Source: CAIUPE01 sp037131735 (GTDB lineage Bacteria > Pseudomonadota > Alphaproteobacteria > Rhizobiales > Beijerinckiaceae). From it: 64,000 nt of DNA. Below, in pieces: positions 9,901 through 17,593 of this stretch. Made by a program: the position numbers and the translations under genes. Below the pieces are notes generated by a model that did not search any database, had not been told where the DNA came from, and saw only the letters and a program-made list of their open reading frames with translations. Within the stretch, counting starts at the first letter, position 1. Each line of letters starts with the position of its first letter. Where the stretch lies: assembly GCA_037131735.1 (NCBI GenBank), contig JBAXQM010000002.1, positions 124,001 through 188,000 of the forward strand. Direction: 5' to 3'.

Positions 9901-12900
9901 AATATGGCAATGCCGGATGTCTTAAGAGCGGCAAAATCTGCTGTTTCAAACGCGTTAATCTGATCTGTGGTCAGAGCATTGAGGTGCGACGTGCTCAAGG
10001 TTGCCGCTTGCGCTGTCGTCAGGCTGACAATCTGATCCGTCGTCAGAGCGCCCATTGCATCCGATGTGACGGCACCAATCTGTGTTGTTGTAAGAGCCTG
10101 GATCTGGCTGGTCAAAAGCGCCGCGGCCTGGTTTGACGTTAGTGCCGAGAAGGACGCCGAGGTTATCAACCTAATATCATTCGTTTCGATTGCGGCAATC
10201 TGCTCGGTAGTAAGGCCTTTGAACTGGGTTGCGGAAATTACAGAGGCTTGTGTCGTTGTCAGCGCGGCAATTTGATCCGTGTTCAATGACGCGAATTGGT
10301 TTGCAGATAGAGCGCGGATTTGGTTTGTAGACATTATGCTGAATTGTGACGTCGTAATGCCGGCGATCTGATCGGATGTCAGAGCTGAAATCGATCTCGT
10401 CAATAATGCCGCCAAATCGCGCGTTTCAAGGGCAGCAATCTGCTCACTCGTCAACGCGTTGATTTGCCGTGTGGTGAGCGCGGCAGCCTGTGACGTTGTC
10501 AGGGCAACGATTTGATCTGTTGACAATGATTCAAAGACATCAGTCGAGAGGGCTGCGACTTGCAAGGCGGTAAGAGAGGCAAATTGCGCCGTTGAAAGGG
10601 CATTTACCTGATCTGTTCCCAGAGCAGCAATGCTCGCCGTTCGCAAGGTGGCGAGATCTCCGGTCTCCATCACCGCAATTTGATCAGTGGTCAAACTGGC
10701 TGCTTGGGATGTTGTCAGAGCAAAGCTTTGAGTCGAAGTCAGTGCAATGATCCGGTCAGTCGAGAGACTTGCGATTGCATCCGTCGTCAGGGCCGCTATC
10801 TGTGATGTAAGCAGCGCGGCGATCTGAAGCGTTGTGAATGCGGCAACCTGTTCGGTGTTTAAAACGGCTATATTTGCGACTTTGAGAGCGATCAAATCAG
10901 CTGTTTCGAGTGCTGCAATTTGATCAGTTGTGAGAACAGAAATTTGTGCCGTCGTGATCGAGGTGGCTTGAGCGGTCGTTAGGGCTGCGATTTGTGTTGT
11001 AGCGAGAGCGTTAATGTTATCTGTTGTGAGCGCAACGATCTGCTTCGTTGTAAGGGCAGCAATCTGAGCAGTCAGAAGCGCTGCGGCTTGCTCGCTCGTT
11101 AGAACTGAAATGCCTGTTGCGCTGATTGAAGCAATGTCAGCTGTTTCGAAGGCGCTTATCTGGTCCGTGTTTAGCGCTGCGATATGACCCGTCGTGAGCG
11201 CGGCCGCCTGTCTTGTTGTTAAAGCAACAACTTGATTGGTCGTGAGGCCCGTCAAAGCGTCAGTTGTGAGTGAGACGAGTTGCTGCGTTGTAAGTACAGC
11301 CAATTGACTGGTTAAGAGAGCATTCACTTGATCGCTTGTGAACGCAGCCATTTGCGACGAACTGAGTGTTATCGTCTGGCTCGTTTTGAGTGCTTGGATT
11401 TGATCGGTCGAGAAAGATTGAACCGATGTCGTCGTCAGCGCCGCGATTTGACTGGTGCTCAGCGCATCAATTTGTGCCGTGGTGAGTGCTGCAACCTGAC
11501 TGGTGGACAAAATCGCTATAGCGCTTGATTTAAGAGATGCGATGTCAACGGCGTCGAGTGCTGCGACTTGATCGCTGGATAAGGCGCTGACTTGCGCAGA
11601 GCTTAATATTGAACTTTGTGCGGTTGTAAGCGCGGGAAGCTGCGATGTTGTCAGCGCCGCGATTTGATCAGTGGTAAGCCCTGCTACCGCCTTTGTCGTA
11701 AGTGCTGCGATCTGGTCGGTAGATAGTGTAGCGATAACGTCGGTTGCCAACGCCGCCAATTGACCGGATTGAAGCGCGGCCATTTGAGCGGTTGTCAGGG
11801 CGGCTGCTTGAGTCGTTGTGAGGGCGTTGAAATTCGCTGTGATAACCACTGCGATATCTGATGTTTCTAGTGCACGGATCTGATCGGTCGAAAGACTCCC
11901 GATTTGATCCTTTGTTAAGATAGAAGATTGGCTGACGCTCAATCCGGCGATCTGCGCGGTGTTTAAGGATGCGATCTGAGTGGTTGTAAGGGCTGCGACG
12001 GCGCTTGTGCTCAGTACGGTAAAATCGCGTGTTTCTAATGAAGCTATTTGACTGGTTGATAGCGCCGCGGCTTGCAGAGCCGTTAGAGTGCGTGCCTGTG
12101 CAGTTGACAGGGCTACAATCTGATCGGTCGACAAAGCTGCGATGCTTTTCGTTCGGAGCGCAGCGATCTGCGTCGTGGTCATGGCCGCGATCTGCGAAGT
12201 CGTGAATGCGGCGATCTGACTTGTTGATAGGGCAATCAGTTGCGTTGATCGAAACTTGGCAACATCGTTTGTTTCAAGCGCCGCAATTTGTTCGGTTGTA
12301 AGCGCCGCTACTTGCAGGGCGGTGAGCGATTGGATTTGACCTGTTGTAAGCGATGTAATCTGATCGGTCGAGAGTGCCGCAATAAGCGCTGTTCCGAGCG
12401 ATGAGATCTGAACCGATGTCAGCACCGCAACTTGTGCTGTTGAAAGCCCCGCGATTTGATCGGTCGTCAGACCCTGAAGTGCTGCTGTCTGCAATGCGGA
12501 AAGATCGGCCGTTTCCATGGCCGAAACCTGACTGCTTGTAAGCGCATTGAATTGCGTCTTTGTCAGTACCGAAGCTTGGGCCGTTGTGAGTGCTACAATT
12601 TGGTCGGTGGTTAGCGCCGCCATTGCATCGACTGAAATATAGGCAAATTGGATTTTACTCAGCGCAGCAATGCTCTTCGTTGCCATAATGCTGATTTGCG
12701 CGGTTGTGAGTCCGCTTATCGCCTTTGTGCTGAGCGATGCAAGATCCGCAGTCTCCATGGCGGAAATTTGGTCGGTCGTCAGGCTATTGATCTGGGTCGA
12801 TGTAAGAGCTGCAGCCTGCTTTGTCGTCAGAGCAACGATTTGTTCGGTATTGAGGGCCGATACCTGACTTGTTAATAATGCTGCTGTGCTACTTACCGAG

Positions 12901-13496
12901 ACAGTCGAGATTTTTGTACCAAGTGCCGTGAGTTGATCAGTTGAGAGCGATTTGACCTGTGTAACCGTCAGCGCAAATGTCTGGCTGCTGATGAGGGACG
13001 CTATCTGGCTGGTGGTCAGCACCGCAACCTGAGCGGTTTTGAGAGCTATGATTTGATTGGATTTCAGATTGTCGATTTGATCCGTCGAAAGGCTTGAAAG
13101 ATCTTCCGTTGTTAGCGCAGCAATCTGCGTCGTCGTGAGTGCAGCGATCTGTGCGGTAGAGAGGGCAGCAATCTGATCGGTCGAAAGCGCAGCAATGGCG
13201 CTCGTCTTAAGATAAATGAGATCCGCAGTTTGGATCGCCAAGATTTGGCTCGTGGAGAGCGCGGCAACCTGACCGGTCGTAATGGCAGCTGCATGGCGGG
13301 GAAGAAGCGCAGCAATGCTTGCCGTCGTGAGTGCGGCGATCTGATCCGTCGAGAGCACAGCAAATTCGCTCGCCGTCAGGCTTGCCACCTGCGTCGTTGT
13401 CAGAGCAGCGATCTGCCCCGTGGTTAAGGCCGCGACTTGCGTCGTGGACAGCTGTGCCAAGTTGGTAAGACTTGTGGAAAATGTTACGGCTACCAT
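6942..13496 (-). CDS. giant octapeptide-repeat protein 1
   Basis: A 2184-aa protein made almost entirely of about 270 tandem 8-residue units with consensus A-L-[TS]-T-x-Q-[IV]-x. Only the first 15 or so residues (MVAVTFSTSLTNLAQ) fall outside the repeat, and it stops inside a unit (STAQINALN). A marker unit with E-T-[AN]-D-[LIV] recurs about every ten octads, giving an 80-aa higher-order repeat. Cys and Trp are absent or nearly so and charge is low. No cleavable signal peptide, RTX repeats, autotransporter domain or LPXTG-like anchor is seen. Roughly two of every eight residues are Thr or Ser, so it could carry hundreds of O-glycans. It follows a GT4-type glycosyltransferase gene on the same strand. 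I do not recognise a functional family. A surface fibre, sheath or adhesin role is inference. Confidence 0.85.
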   Translation of the reverse strand: MVAVTFSTSLTNLAQLSTTQVAALTTGQIAALTTTQVASLTASEFAVLSTDQIAALTTASIAALLPRHAAAITTGQVAALSTSQILAIQTADLIYLKTSAIAALSTDQIAALSTAQIAALTTTQIAALTTEDLSSLSTDQIDNLKSNQIIALKTAQVAVLTTSQIASLISSQTFALTVTQVKSLSTDQLTALGTKISTVSVSSTAALLTSQVSALNTEQIVALTTKQAAALTSTQINSLTTDQISAMETADLASLSTKAISGLTTAQISIMATKSIAALSKIQFAYISVDAMAALTTDQIVALTTAQASVLTKTQFNALTSSQVSAMETADLSALQTAALQGLTTDQIAGLSTAQVAVLTSVQISSLGTALIAALSTDQITSLTTGQIQSLTALQVAALTTEQIAALETNDVAKFRSTQLIALSTSQIAAFTTSQIAAMTTTQIAALRTKSIAALSTDQIVALSTAQARTLTALQAAALSTSQIASLETRDFTVLSTSAVAALTTTQIASLNTAQIAGLSVSQSSILTKDQIGSLSTDQIRALETSDIAVVITANFNALTTTQAAALTTAQMAALQSGQLAALATDVIATLSTDQIAALTTKAVAGLTTDQIAALTTSQLPALTTAQSSILSSAQVSALSSDQVAALDAVDIASLKSSAIAILSTSQVAALTTAQIDALSTSQIAALTTTSVQSFSTDQIQALKTSQTITLSSSQMAAFTSDQVNALLTSQLAVLTTQQLVSLTTDALTGLTTNQVVALTTRQAAALTTGHIAALNTDQISAFETADIASISATGISVLTSEQAAALLTAQIAALTTKQIVALTTDNINALATTQIAALTTAQATSITTAQISVLTTDQIAALETADLIALKVANIAVLNTEQVAAFTTLQIAALLTSQIAALTTDAIASLSTDRIIALTSTQSFALTTSQAASLTTDQIAVMETGDLATLRTASIAALGTDQVNALSTAQFASLTALQVAALSTDVFESLSTDQIVALTTSQAAALTTRQINALTSEQIAALETRDLAALLTRSISALTSDQIAGITTSQFSIMSTNQIRALSANQFASLNTDQIAALTTTQASVISATQFKGLTTEQIAAIETNDIRLITSASFSALTSNQAAALLTSQIQALTTTQIGAVTSDAMGALTTDQIVSLTTAQAATLSTSHLNALTTDQINAFETADFAALKTSGIAILSTDQIGALDSSKIVALTTLQAAALTSTQFSSLTTTQISAFETADLAEVSSSAIAGMTSNQLTALSTSSLLVFKTRQIAALSIDTISALTTDKIAALTTDQARALTTLQVSNFTTDQIAALETADVAALRNTIFAIITTDQAAALTTAQIAALTTRQISSFSTRALTSLTTDQIVALTTAQVASLATSQFANLTSAQIGALETADLAAVTTDAISVLLTDQSAALSTAQINGLTTTQIRVLSTDVIATLSTDQMFALSTAQASKLTTSQVMALSTTQLSNFGTANVAALTTDNISILSTDQLAALLTEQIALMRTAQVATLSTVQFAALTTAHIAAMTSSQFANLSLAQASILSTDQMSAIETTDIVALGTSIIAALTTDQVGALNSAQISSLITRQIRALDTSALAALSTAQIVALTTTQAAVLTSAQIAALNTDQIAAIETADFAALSISGASGLNDVQLAVLTTDQLFVLGSNQIAAIPSASLSGLSVDQIAALTTAQIHALTTSQLSALTTDQIAALETNDIAALSTSAIAILGTNQLVALTTLQIAAFKTIQMAALTTSQIAILSTDQVATLSSSQVRALSTSQISVLSTDQIAALSTSAISSLSTASIISISSEAIGILSTDQIASLTSTQVAALTTRQISTLNTDQILALETADLAALSTSVIEILSSDQISAMSADQIKSLKPTQIGVLSSASVAALTTAQIENLYTIQIAALTTASVYALSSDQLIALTTQQAAALSTAQISVMTTEQFSALETEDIAALSNLAIAALSTDQIAAMTTAQIAALTTIQIVVLSTAQVATLSADQIGQLSTSQIRKFSTSTVAALTSSQIEALSTSQLAILSTAQIISISTSSLAAFSTDQIVALSSTQAQALTSAQVAALTGSQIAAFETADLVKLSTQAIAALSADQASYLTEIQSVILTTSQLVALSTDAVASLSSNALSALSTSQLAALTTAQVAALTGDQLDSLSTAQINALN
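6950..13450 (-). repeat. tandem 24-bp coding repeat array in giant protein 1
   Basis: About 270 consecutive 24-base units encode the octapeptides. Protein periodicity is strict, but neighbouring DNA units differ at many third positions, so the array is degenerate at DNA level. A second-order period of about 240 bases (ten units) is marked by the Glu-Thr-x-Asp unit. One local break in register lies near 12880-12930, where the protein reads GTKISTVSVSSTAALL. Confidence 0.8.
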
Positions 13497-13507
13497 GAGC
13501 GGCGCCT

Positions 13508-13523
13508 AGCAAAAATCTGACCA
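13508..13523 (-). promoter_or_regulatory. possible sigma-54 promoter before giant repeat gene 1
   Basis: On the minus strand TGGTCAGATTTTTGCT matches the -24/-12 pattern with GG and GC separated by exactly ten bases. The predicted transcription start would lie almost on the ATG at 13496, leaving practically no leader, which argues against it. An AGGCG ribosome-like site lies between the element and the ATG. It could be a chance match. Confidence 0.3.
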
Positions 13524-13713
13524 CTTTCGGAAGACGACGCCGCGCAGCACAAAAAATTACTTAAGTATATGATTTATATAGATATATTTTTTATAAAAAA
13601 CAGCCACTTGACCCTGCGCTGGGTTTTTCAGGCGTCGAAATCAAAAATTGGGGTAATTCGCCCTAACAATCGGCTTAAAACCATCAATTTTTACGAAAAT
13701 TAGAGAAAAACGA

Positions 13714-14850
13714 CTAAAAAAGCAGATTACAGAGCCGATCCGTGACGTGATCCCAGGTAAAATGGCTTTTCATATGGGCCACACCACGCTCGGACGCTTG
13801 GTCGCGCCATGACGAGTCCTCGACGGCTTTCAGCATCAACGTGACGAGATGGTCGAGATCTGGCTCCAAATATTCTTGCTGCCGGGTCTCGGCATTGAAG
13901 ATGCGGGGGGACGATTGGATGCGCAGGGTAAAGGCTTCATCCATGAAATCATCCGTAGACCCGCCATCGGTGCAAATAACAGGCGTTCCGCAAGCTGCTG
14001 CTTCAAGCGGGGGCAAGTTAAAACCCTCGGCCCGATAGGGTGAAACATAGGCATCTGCGGCGCGATACATATTCGCCATGTCTGCCATTGATAAGATGGA
14101 GCCCAGATAGGAAATGCGAGAGGCGACAAAATTCCGCGTCGAATCTGGCAGGTTCTTTAAGCTGTCCTCGAGCATCTGCTTTGAGGGGTAGAGATTGTCC
14201 GATCCTTTGAGAAGCAAGCGACAATCGTCATGTTTTTCGCATACAATTGCGAAGGCTTTCAGCAAAAGATCGAGTCCCTTATTATAGGTCATCGCTGAGA
14301 AATTCGCGAAAACAAAGCCATTAAGGCCGAGATTGCGGCGTGTATTTTCTCGATCGCTTAACGACGGATAAAAAAGATCCGGTGAAAATCCATGAGGCAA
14401 GACATGGACCTGAGAGACTCGAAATCCGTGTCTTAAAAAGCCCTCTCGTGACCAAAATGATGGGGTTATCACGTGCAAGTCGTCAATGCGGCAGAGTTCA
14501 TTTATGTCGCTGCCGGAAGGAAAGAGATTGGGAGAAAGGGATTTCGTCTCACTCGTGCCAAACACAAATGTCGGCTGTCCCGCTTTCACATTATAGTTAT
14601 AGGGAACGGCAATGCGCAGAAGCGCATCGAAGTGCGTCTCCGACGGCGCGTTCTCAAGATCATTTAATTTCTGTTCGTCGGAAGCGGAAAATAATCCATT
14701 CGTTCTTGACCAATGGGGTAAATAAAATTCAACATCTCGATGAAAGAGTTTTACATCCGCGCGCTTCATCAGCGATAACAATTGCCATTGATTAACGATT
14801 GAATATGAATGGTTGAGAAAACGCCAACCCTCTACACATAATGATTTCAT
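13714..14850 (-). CDS. GT4-type glycosyltransferase
   Basis: A 378-aa GT-B-fold glycosyltransferase. The C-terminal domain has SPYRAEGFNLPPLEAAACG, the E-x7-E donor-binding motif of family GT4, followed by TPVICTDGGS. An FANFSAMTYNKGLDLLLKAF segment in the middle is the usual start of the donor domain. There is no membrane segment, so it is cytoplasmic. It lies 217 bases upstream of the giant repeat-protein gene 1 on the same strand and is divergent from the TPR-GT41 gene. This placement suggests a role in glycosylating the repeat protein or flagellin. The actual sugar is unknown. Confidence 0.85.
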   Translation of the reverse strand: MKSLCVEGWRFLNHSYSIVNQWQLLSLMKRADVKLFHRDVEFYLPHWSRTNGLFSASDEQKLNDLENAPSETHFDALLRIAVPYNYNVKAGQPTFVFGTSETKSLSPNLFPSGSDINELCRIDDLHVITPSFWSREGFLRHGFRVSQVHVLPHGFSPDLFYPSLSDRENTRRNLGLNGFVFANFSAMTYNKGLDLLLKAFAIVCEKHDDCRLLLKGSDNLYPSKQMLEDSLKNLPDSTRNFVASRISYLGSILSMADMANMYRAADAYVSPYRAEGFNLPPLEAAACGTPVICTDGGSTDDFMDEAFTLRIQSSPRIFNAETRQQEYLEPDLDHLVTLMLKAVEDSSWRDQASERGVAHMKSHFTWDHVTDRLCNLLF

Positions 14851-15470
14851 AACTAGGAGCCTTACTCATACTTGTAATAATTTGATAAACTGAGAGATGC
14901 GAATATTTGATTGATTATTAGAAAGTCGACTCAATAGAAATTAGAATTCGCGAATGAAGGTCAAATCAAGATGATCTTTAGATTATAAGAAATTTTCGTT
15001 GGGTCCTCATACACAAGAAGAAGAAAATTTATCGCCAATACTTGAAAGAATATATAAACAATTTGTTTATTTGACCCTTTAAGCCGCTTGTCGAAAGAGT
15101 GCTCTTAAAACTTTTAATCGAGCGTTAAATAAATTTATTTGATAGAATTTAATAAGTTTTTAAGACTCGTTAATTTTTAGTTAAAATTTTTCTTAGAAGC
15201 GAGTGTGTTAAAATTAACAAGGTTTACTTCTATAGCAAATCTCGAACGGACCGTGTTGCAGGGCCGGTAAACTATCAGCACTTTCCGCTTATGATTTTTC
15301 CAAGGCTTTAAAGCCGATGCTGATTACCCAAAAAGCGTTGTAAATTATATCCTGAGAAGCAGGTTTGATCTTTATAACTATAGGGATTCGTAAACCTCTC
15401 ACTATTAGTCTGCAGGAAATTCAGATGGTCGCGTAGCGTTAAAGCGTGAATTTGTAAGCGGGTCAGTTCA
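14851..15470. other. AT-rich divergent intergenic region
   Basis: 620 bases of strongly AT-rich sequence, with many AAATT and TTTAA tracts between 14880 and 15230, separate the GT4 gene (leftward) from the TPR-GT41 gene (rightward). It must contain both promoters and is a likely binding region for a nucleoid-type silencer. No frame worth calling a gene and no clear sigma-54 element was found. Confidence 0.55.
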
Positions 15471-17336
15471 ATGAGTAATCAAAAAGGCCAAGTGCAGCCA
15501 GGTGCTATTGAGGCTGCGATCGCGTTGCAAAGCTCTGGCTCAATCAAGGCGGCCGAAGATGCTTTCAGGGCTATTCTTCAAACCGATCCGACAAATAAAA
15601 TTTGCATCTACTCGCTTGGTGTCATTCTCATCGGCAGAGAGGCGATTGAAGAAGCGAATGAGCTTTTTCGGCATGGGTGCATAACGACGCCAGATTTTGC
15701 CCCCAATTGGTTTGGATATGCAATTACCTGTCAAAAACTAGGGCGTTGGGATCAAGCGCTTTTATGCTATGATGAAGCTATCAAGGCAGATGAAAAATAC
15801 GTCGAAGCGATTGTCGATAAAGGTGTGTTGCTGCGCAATATGTTGCGTCACCATGAATCGATAAAATGTTTTGAGCGTGTTCTAGAAATCAACCCGCAGC
15901 ATCAAACGGCGCTCGGCAATTACGCGATTTTGTTGTCAGAATTCAAACAAGTCGAAAAATCCATCGAATTATTTGAGCGCATTCACACTCTTTATCCTAG
16001 TCACGATTATATAGCAGGATTATTGATCTACGAACGTATGCATGTTGCTGACTGGAAAGAGTTCGCTTCACTACGCGAAGAGATTGTAAAAGGTGTGCGT
16101 GAAGGGAGGAAGGTTTGTAAAACATTGCCATTCATGGCCTTGTCCGATTCTGCACAAGATCAATTTCGATGTGGGAAGATTTTTGCTGAACATTATTCTC
16201 CCAAACCAAAAAAGCCTCTGTGGAATGGTGAAATCTATAACCATGATCGGCTTCGTATCGCCTATGTTTCTCCTGATTTGCGCGAACACCCTGTCGGCCA
16301 TTTGATGGCGGGTATGTTCGAAAACCATGATCGCACGCGTGTTGAAACCATTGCCATTTCACTTGGTATTGATGATCGTAGCCCTTTACGCGAGCGTATA
16401 AAGTCAAGCTTTGACCACTATATTGATGCGCGCGGGATGGCTTCGAATAAAATTGCCGAGAAGATGCGCGAGATGGAAGTTGATTGCGCGGTTGATCTCG
16501 CCGGATACACAGCCGATTCTCGTACCGAGATCTTCGCGTGGCGTCCGGCACCCGTTCATGTGAACTTCTTGGGCTATGCTGGTACTCTTGGCGTCGACTA
16601 CATGGATTTTCTTATTGCGGACCAGCATGTGATTCCGCCGGAGCATCAGGAATTTTTCAGCGAAAAAATTCTTTATATGCCTGACACTTATTTGCCGACC
16701 GATCGGGACCTTAAGATTTCCGATGAGACGCCCTCGCGCGCCGCATGTGGCCTTCCCGAAGAGGGCATCGTCTTTTGCTCCTTCTCGCATGACTACAAAG
16801 TCTCACCACCGCTTTGGCGTGTCTGGATGTCATTGTTGGCCAAGGTTCCTGGCTCGGTCCTCTGGCTCGTTGCCCGTAATGAAACGACACAGGCGAATTT
16901 CCGCAATGCCGCAGAAATGTTTGGCATAGAGGGGCATCGTTTGGTCTTTGCAGGCCGCGTTCCCAAGGTTGAAGATCATTTGGCCCGTTACAGGTTAGCG
17001 GACCTGTTCCTCGATACCTGGCCTTACAATGCCCATACCACTGCCGCGGATGCGCTGGGCTCAGGCCTTCCTGTCCTGACTTATATGGGGGGAGCGTTCC
17101 CGGCCCGGGTTGCGGCAAGTCTTCTCCATGCCATCGGCTTGCCGGAGATGATTACCCATTCCTGGGAGGATTATGAGGCGATGGCCTTGGATCTCGTTCG
17201 GGATCCGCAGCGTTTAACCGCAATTAAAGCCAAGCTCGCAGCAAATAAGGCGACACATCCTCTCTTTGATACGGCTAAATTTTCCCGGGCCTTTGAAGAT
17301 CTGTTGATTTCGGTTTGTGCAAAACGTGCCTCATAG
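15471..17336 (+). CDS. TPR protein with O-GlcNAc-transferase (GT41/SPINDLY-type) domain, FlmG-like
   Basis: A 621-aa cytoplasmic protein. Residues about 10-190 form TPR repeats (for example ALLCYDEAIKADEKYVEAIV and SIKCFERVLEINPQHQTALG). Residues about 245-610 form the GT41 catalytic domain with RIAYVSPDLREHPVGH, DLAGYTADSRTEIFAWRPAP, FLGYAGTLG and the donor-binding LFLDTWPYNAHTTAADALG. Enzymes of this type transfer sugars to Ser/Thr of folded or repetitive proteins. Caulobacter FlmG has the same TPR-GT41 order and glycosylates flagellin. Here the gene lies just upstream of, and co-directional with, the Thr-rich giant repeat gene 2, so either flagellin or the repeat protein may be the substrate. 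Confidence 0.9.
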   Translation: MSNQKGQVQPGAIEAAIALQSSGSIKAAEDAFRAILQTDPTNKICIYSLGVILIGREAIEEANELFRHGCITTPDFAPNWFGYAITCQKLGRWDQALLCYDEAIKADEKYVEAIVDKGVLLRNMLRHHESIKCFERVLEINPQHQTALGNYAILLSEFKQVEKSIELFERIHTLYPSHDYIAGLLIYERMHVADWKEFASLREEIVKGVREGRKVCKTLPFMALSDSAQDQFRCGKIFAEHYSPKPKKPLWNGEIYNHDRLRIAYVSPDLREHPVGHLMAGMFENHDRTRVETIAISLGIDDRSPLRERIKSSFDHYIDARGMASNKIAEKMREMEVDCAVDLAGYTADSRTEIFAWRPAPVHVNFLGYAGTLGVDYMDFLIADQHVIPPEHQEFFSEKILYMPDTYLPTDRDLKISDETPSRAACGLPEEGIVFCSFSHDYKVSPPLWRVWMSLLAKVPGSVLWLVARNETTQANFRNAAEMFGIEGHRLVFAGRVPKVEDHLARYRLADLFLDTWPYNAHTTAADALGSGLPVLTYMGGAFPARVAASLLHAIGLPEMITHSWEDYEAMALDLVRDPQRLTAIKAKLAANKATHPLFDTAKFSRAFEDLLISVCAKRAS

Positions 17337-17384
17337 GTGGATTGAACGCGGATTTCAGAGAGAGGGCATTTTCACCGCTATTTT

Positions 17385-17414
17385 ACCAAATAAAACCAAA
17401 TAAAACCAAATAAA
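17385..17414. repeat. three perfect tandem ACCAAATAAA decamers
   Basis: Three direct copies of ACCAAATAAA lie in the 257-base gap between the TPR-GT41 gene and giant repeat gene 2. They could be binding sites for a regulator or a slipped-strand tract. They abut a small hairpin. Confidence 0.7.
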
Positions 17415-17438
17415 GCCAATAATTTGGCTCATCTTTTT
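17414..17438 (+). terminator. possible weak terminator after the TPR-GT41 gene
   Basis: AGCCAA-TAAT-TTGGCT forms a six-pair stem with a four-base loop, followed by catcttttt. The stem is short, so it may only attenuate transcription into the repeat gene downstream. Confidence 0.4.
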
Positions 17439-17593
17439 AATCAAAACCCTTTAACGTGTTGATATTAAACAATTAAATTTTTAAAAAACTAAAACGAATC
17501 ATAAAACGATCAATTCGTTAAAATTAATTTTGTTCAAGCCGTCATTCCACGCTGAGGGGCGACATAGCCTCGTTATCGCGTCGGGATTTTGCT

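Noticed and set aside
8880..12875. Opposite-strand frames inside the repeat genes (Arg/Cys-rich translations)
   Set aside because: They are by-products of the repetitive coding strand, with implausible composition and no ribosome sites.
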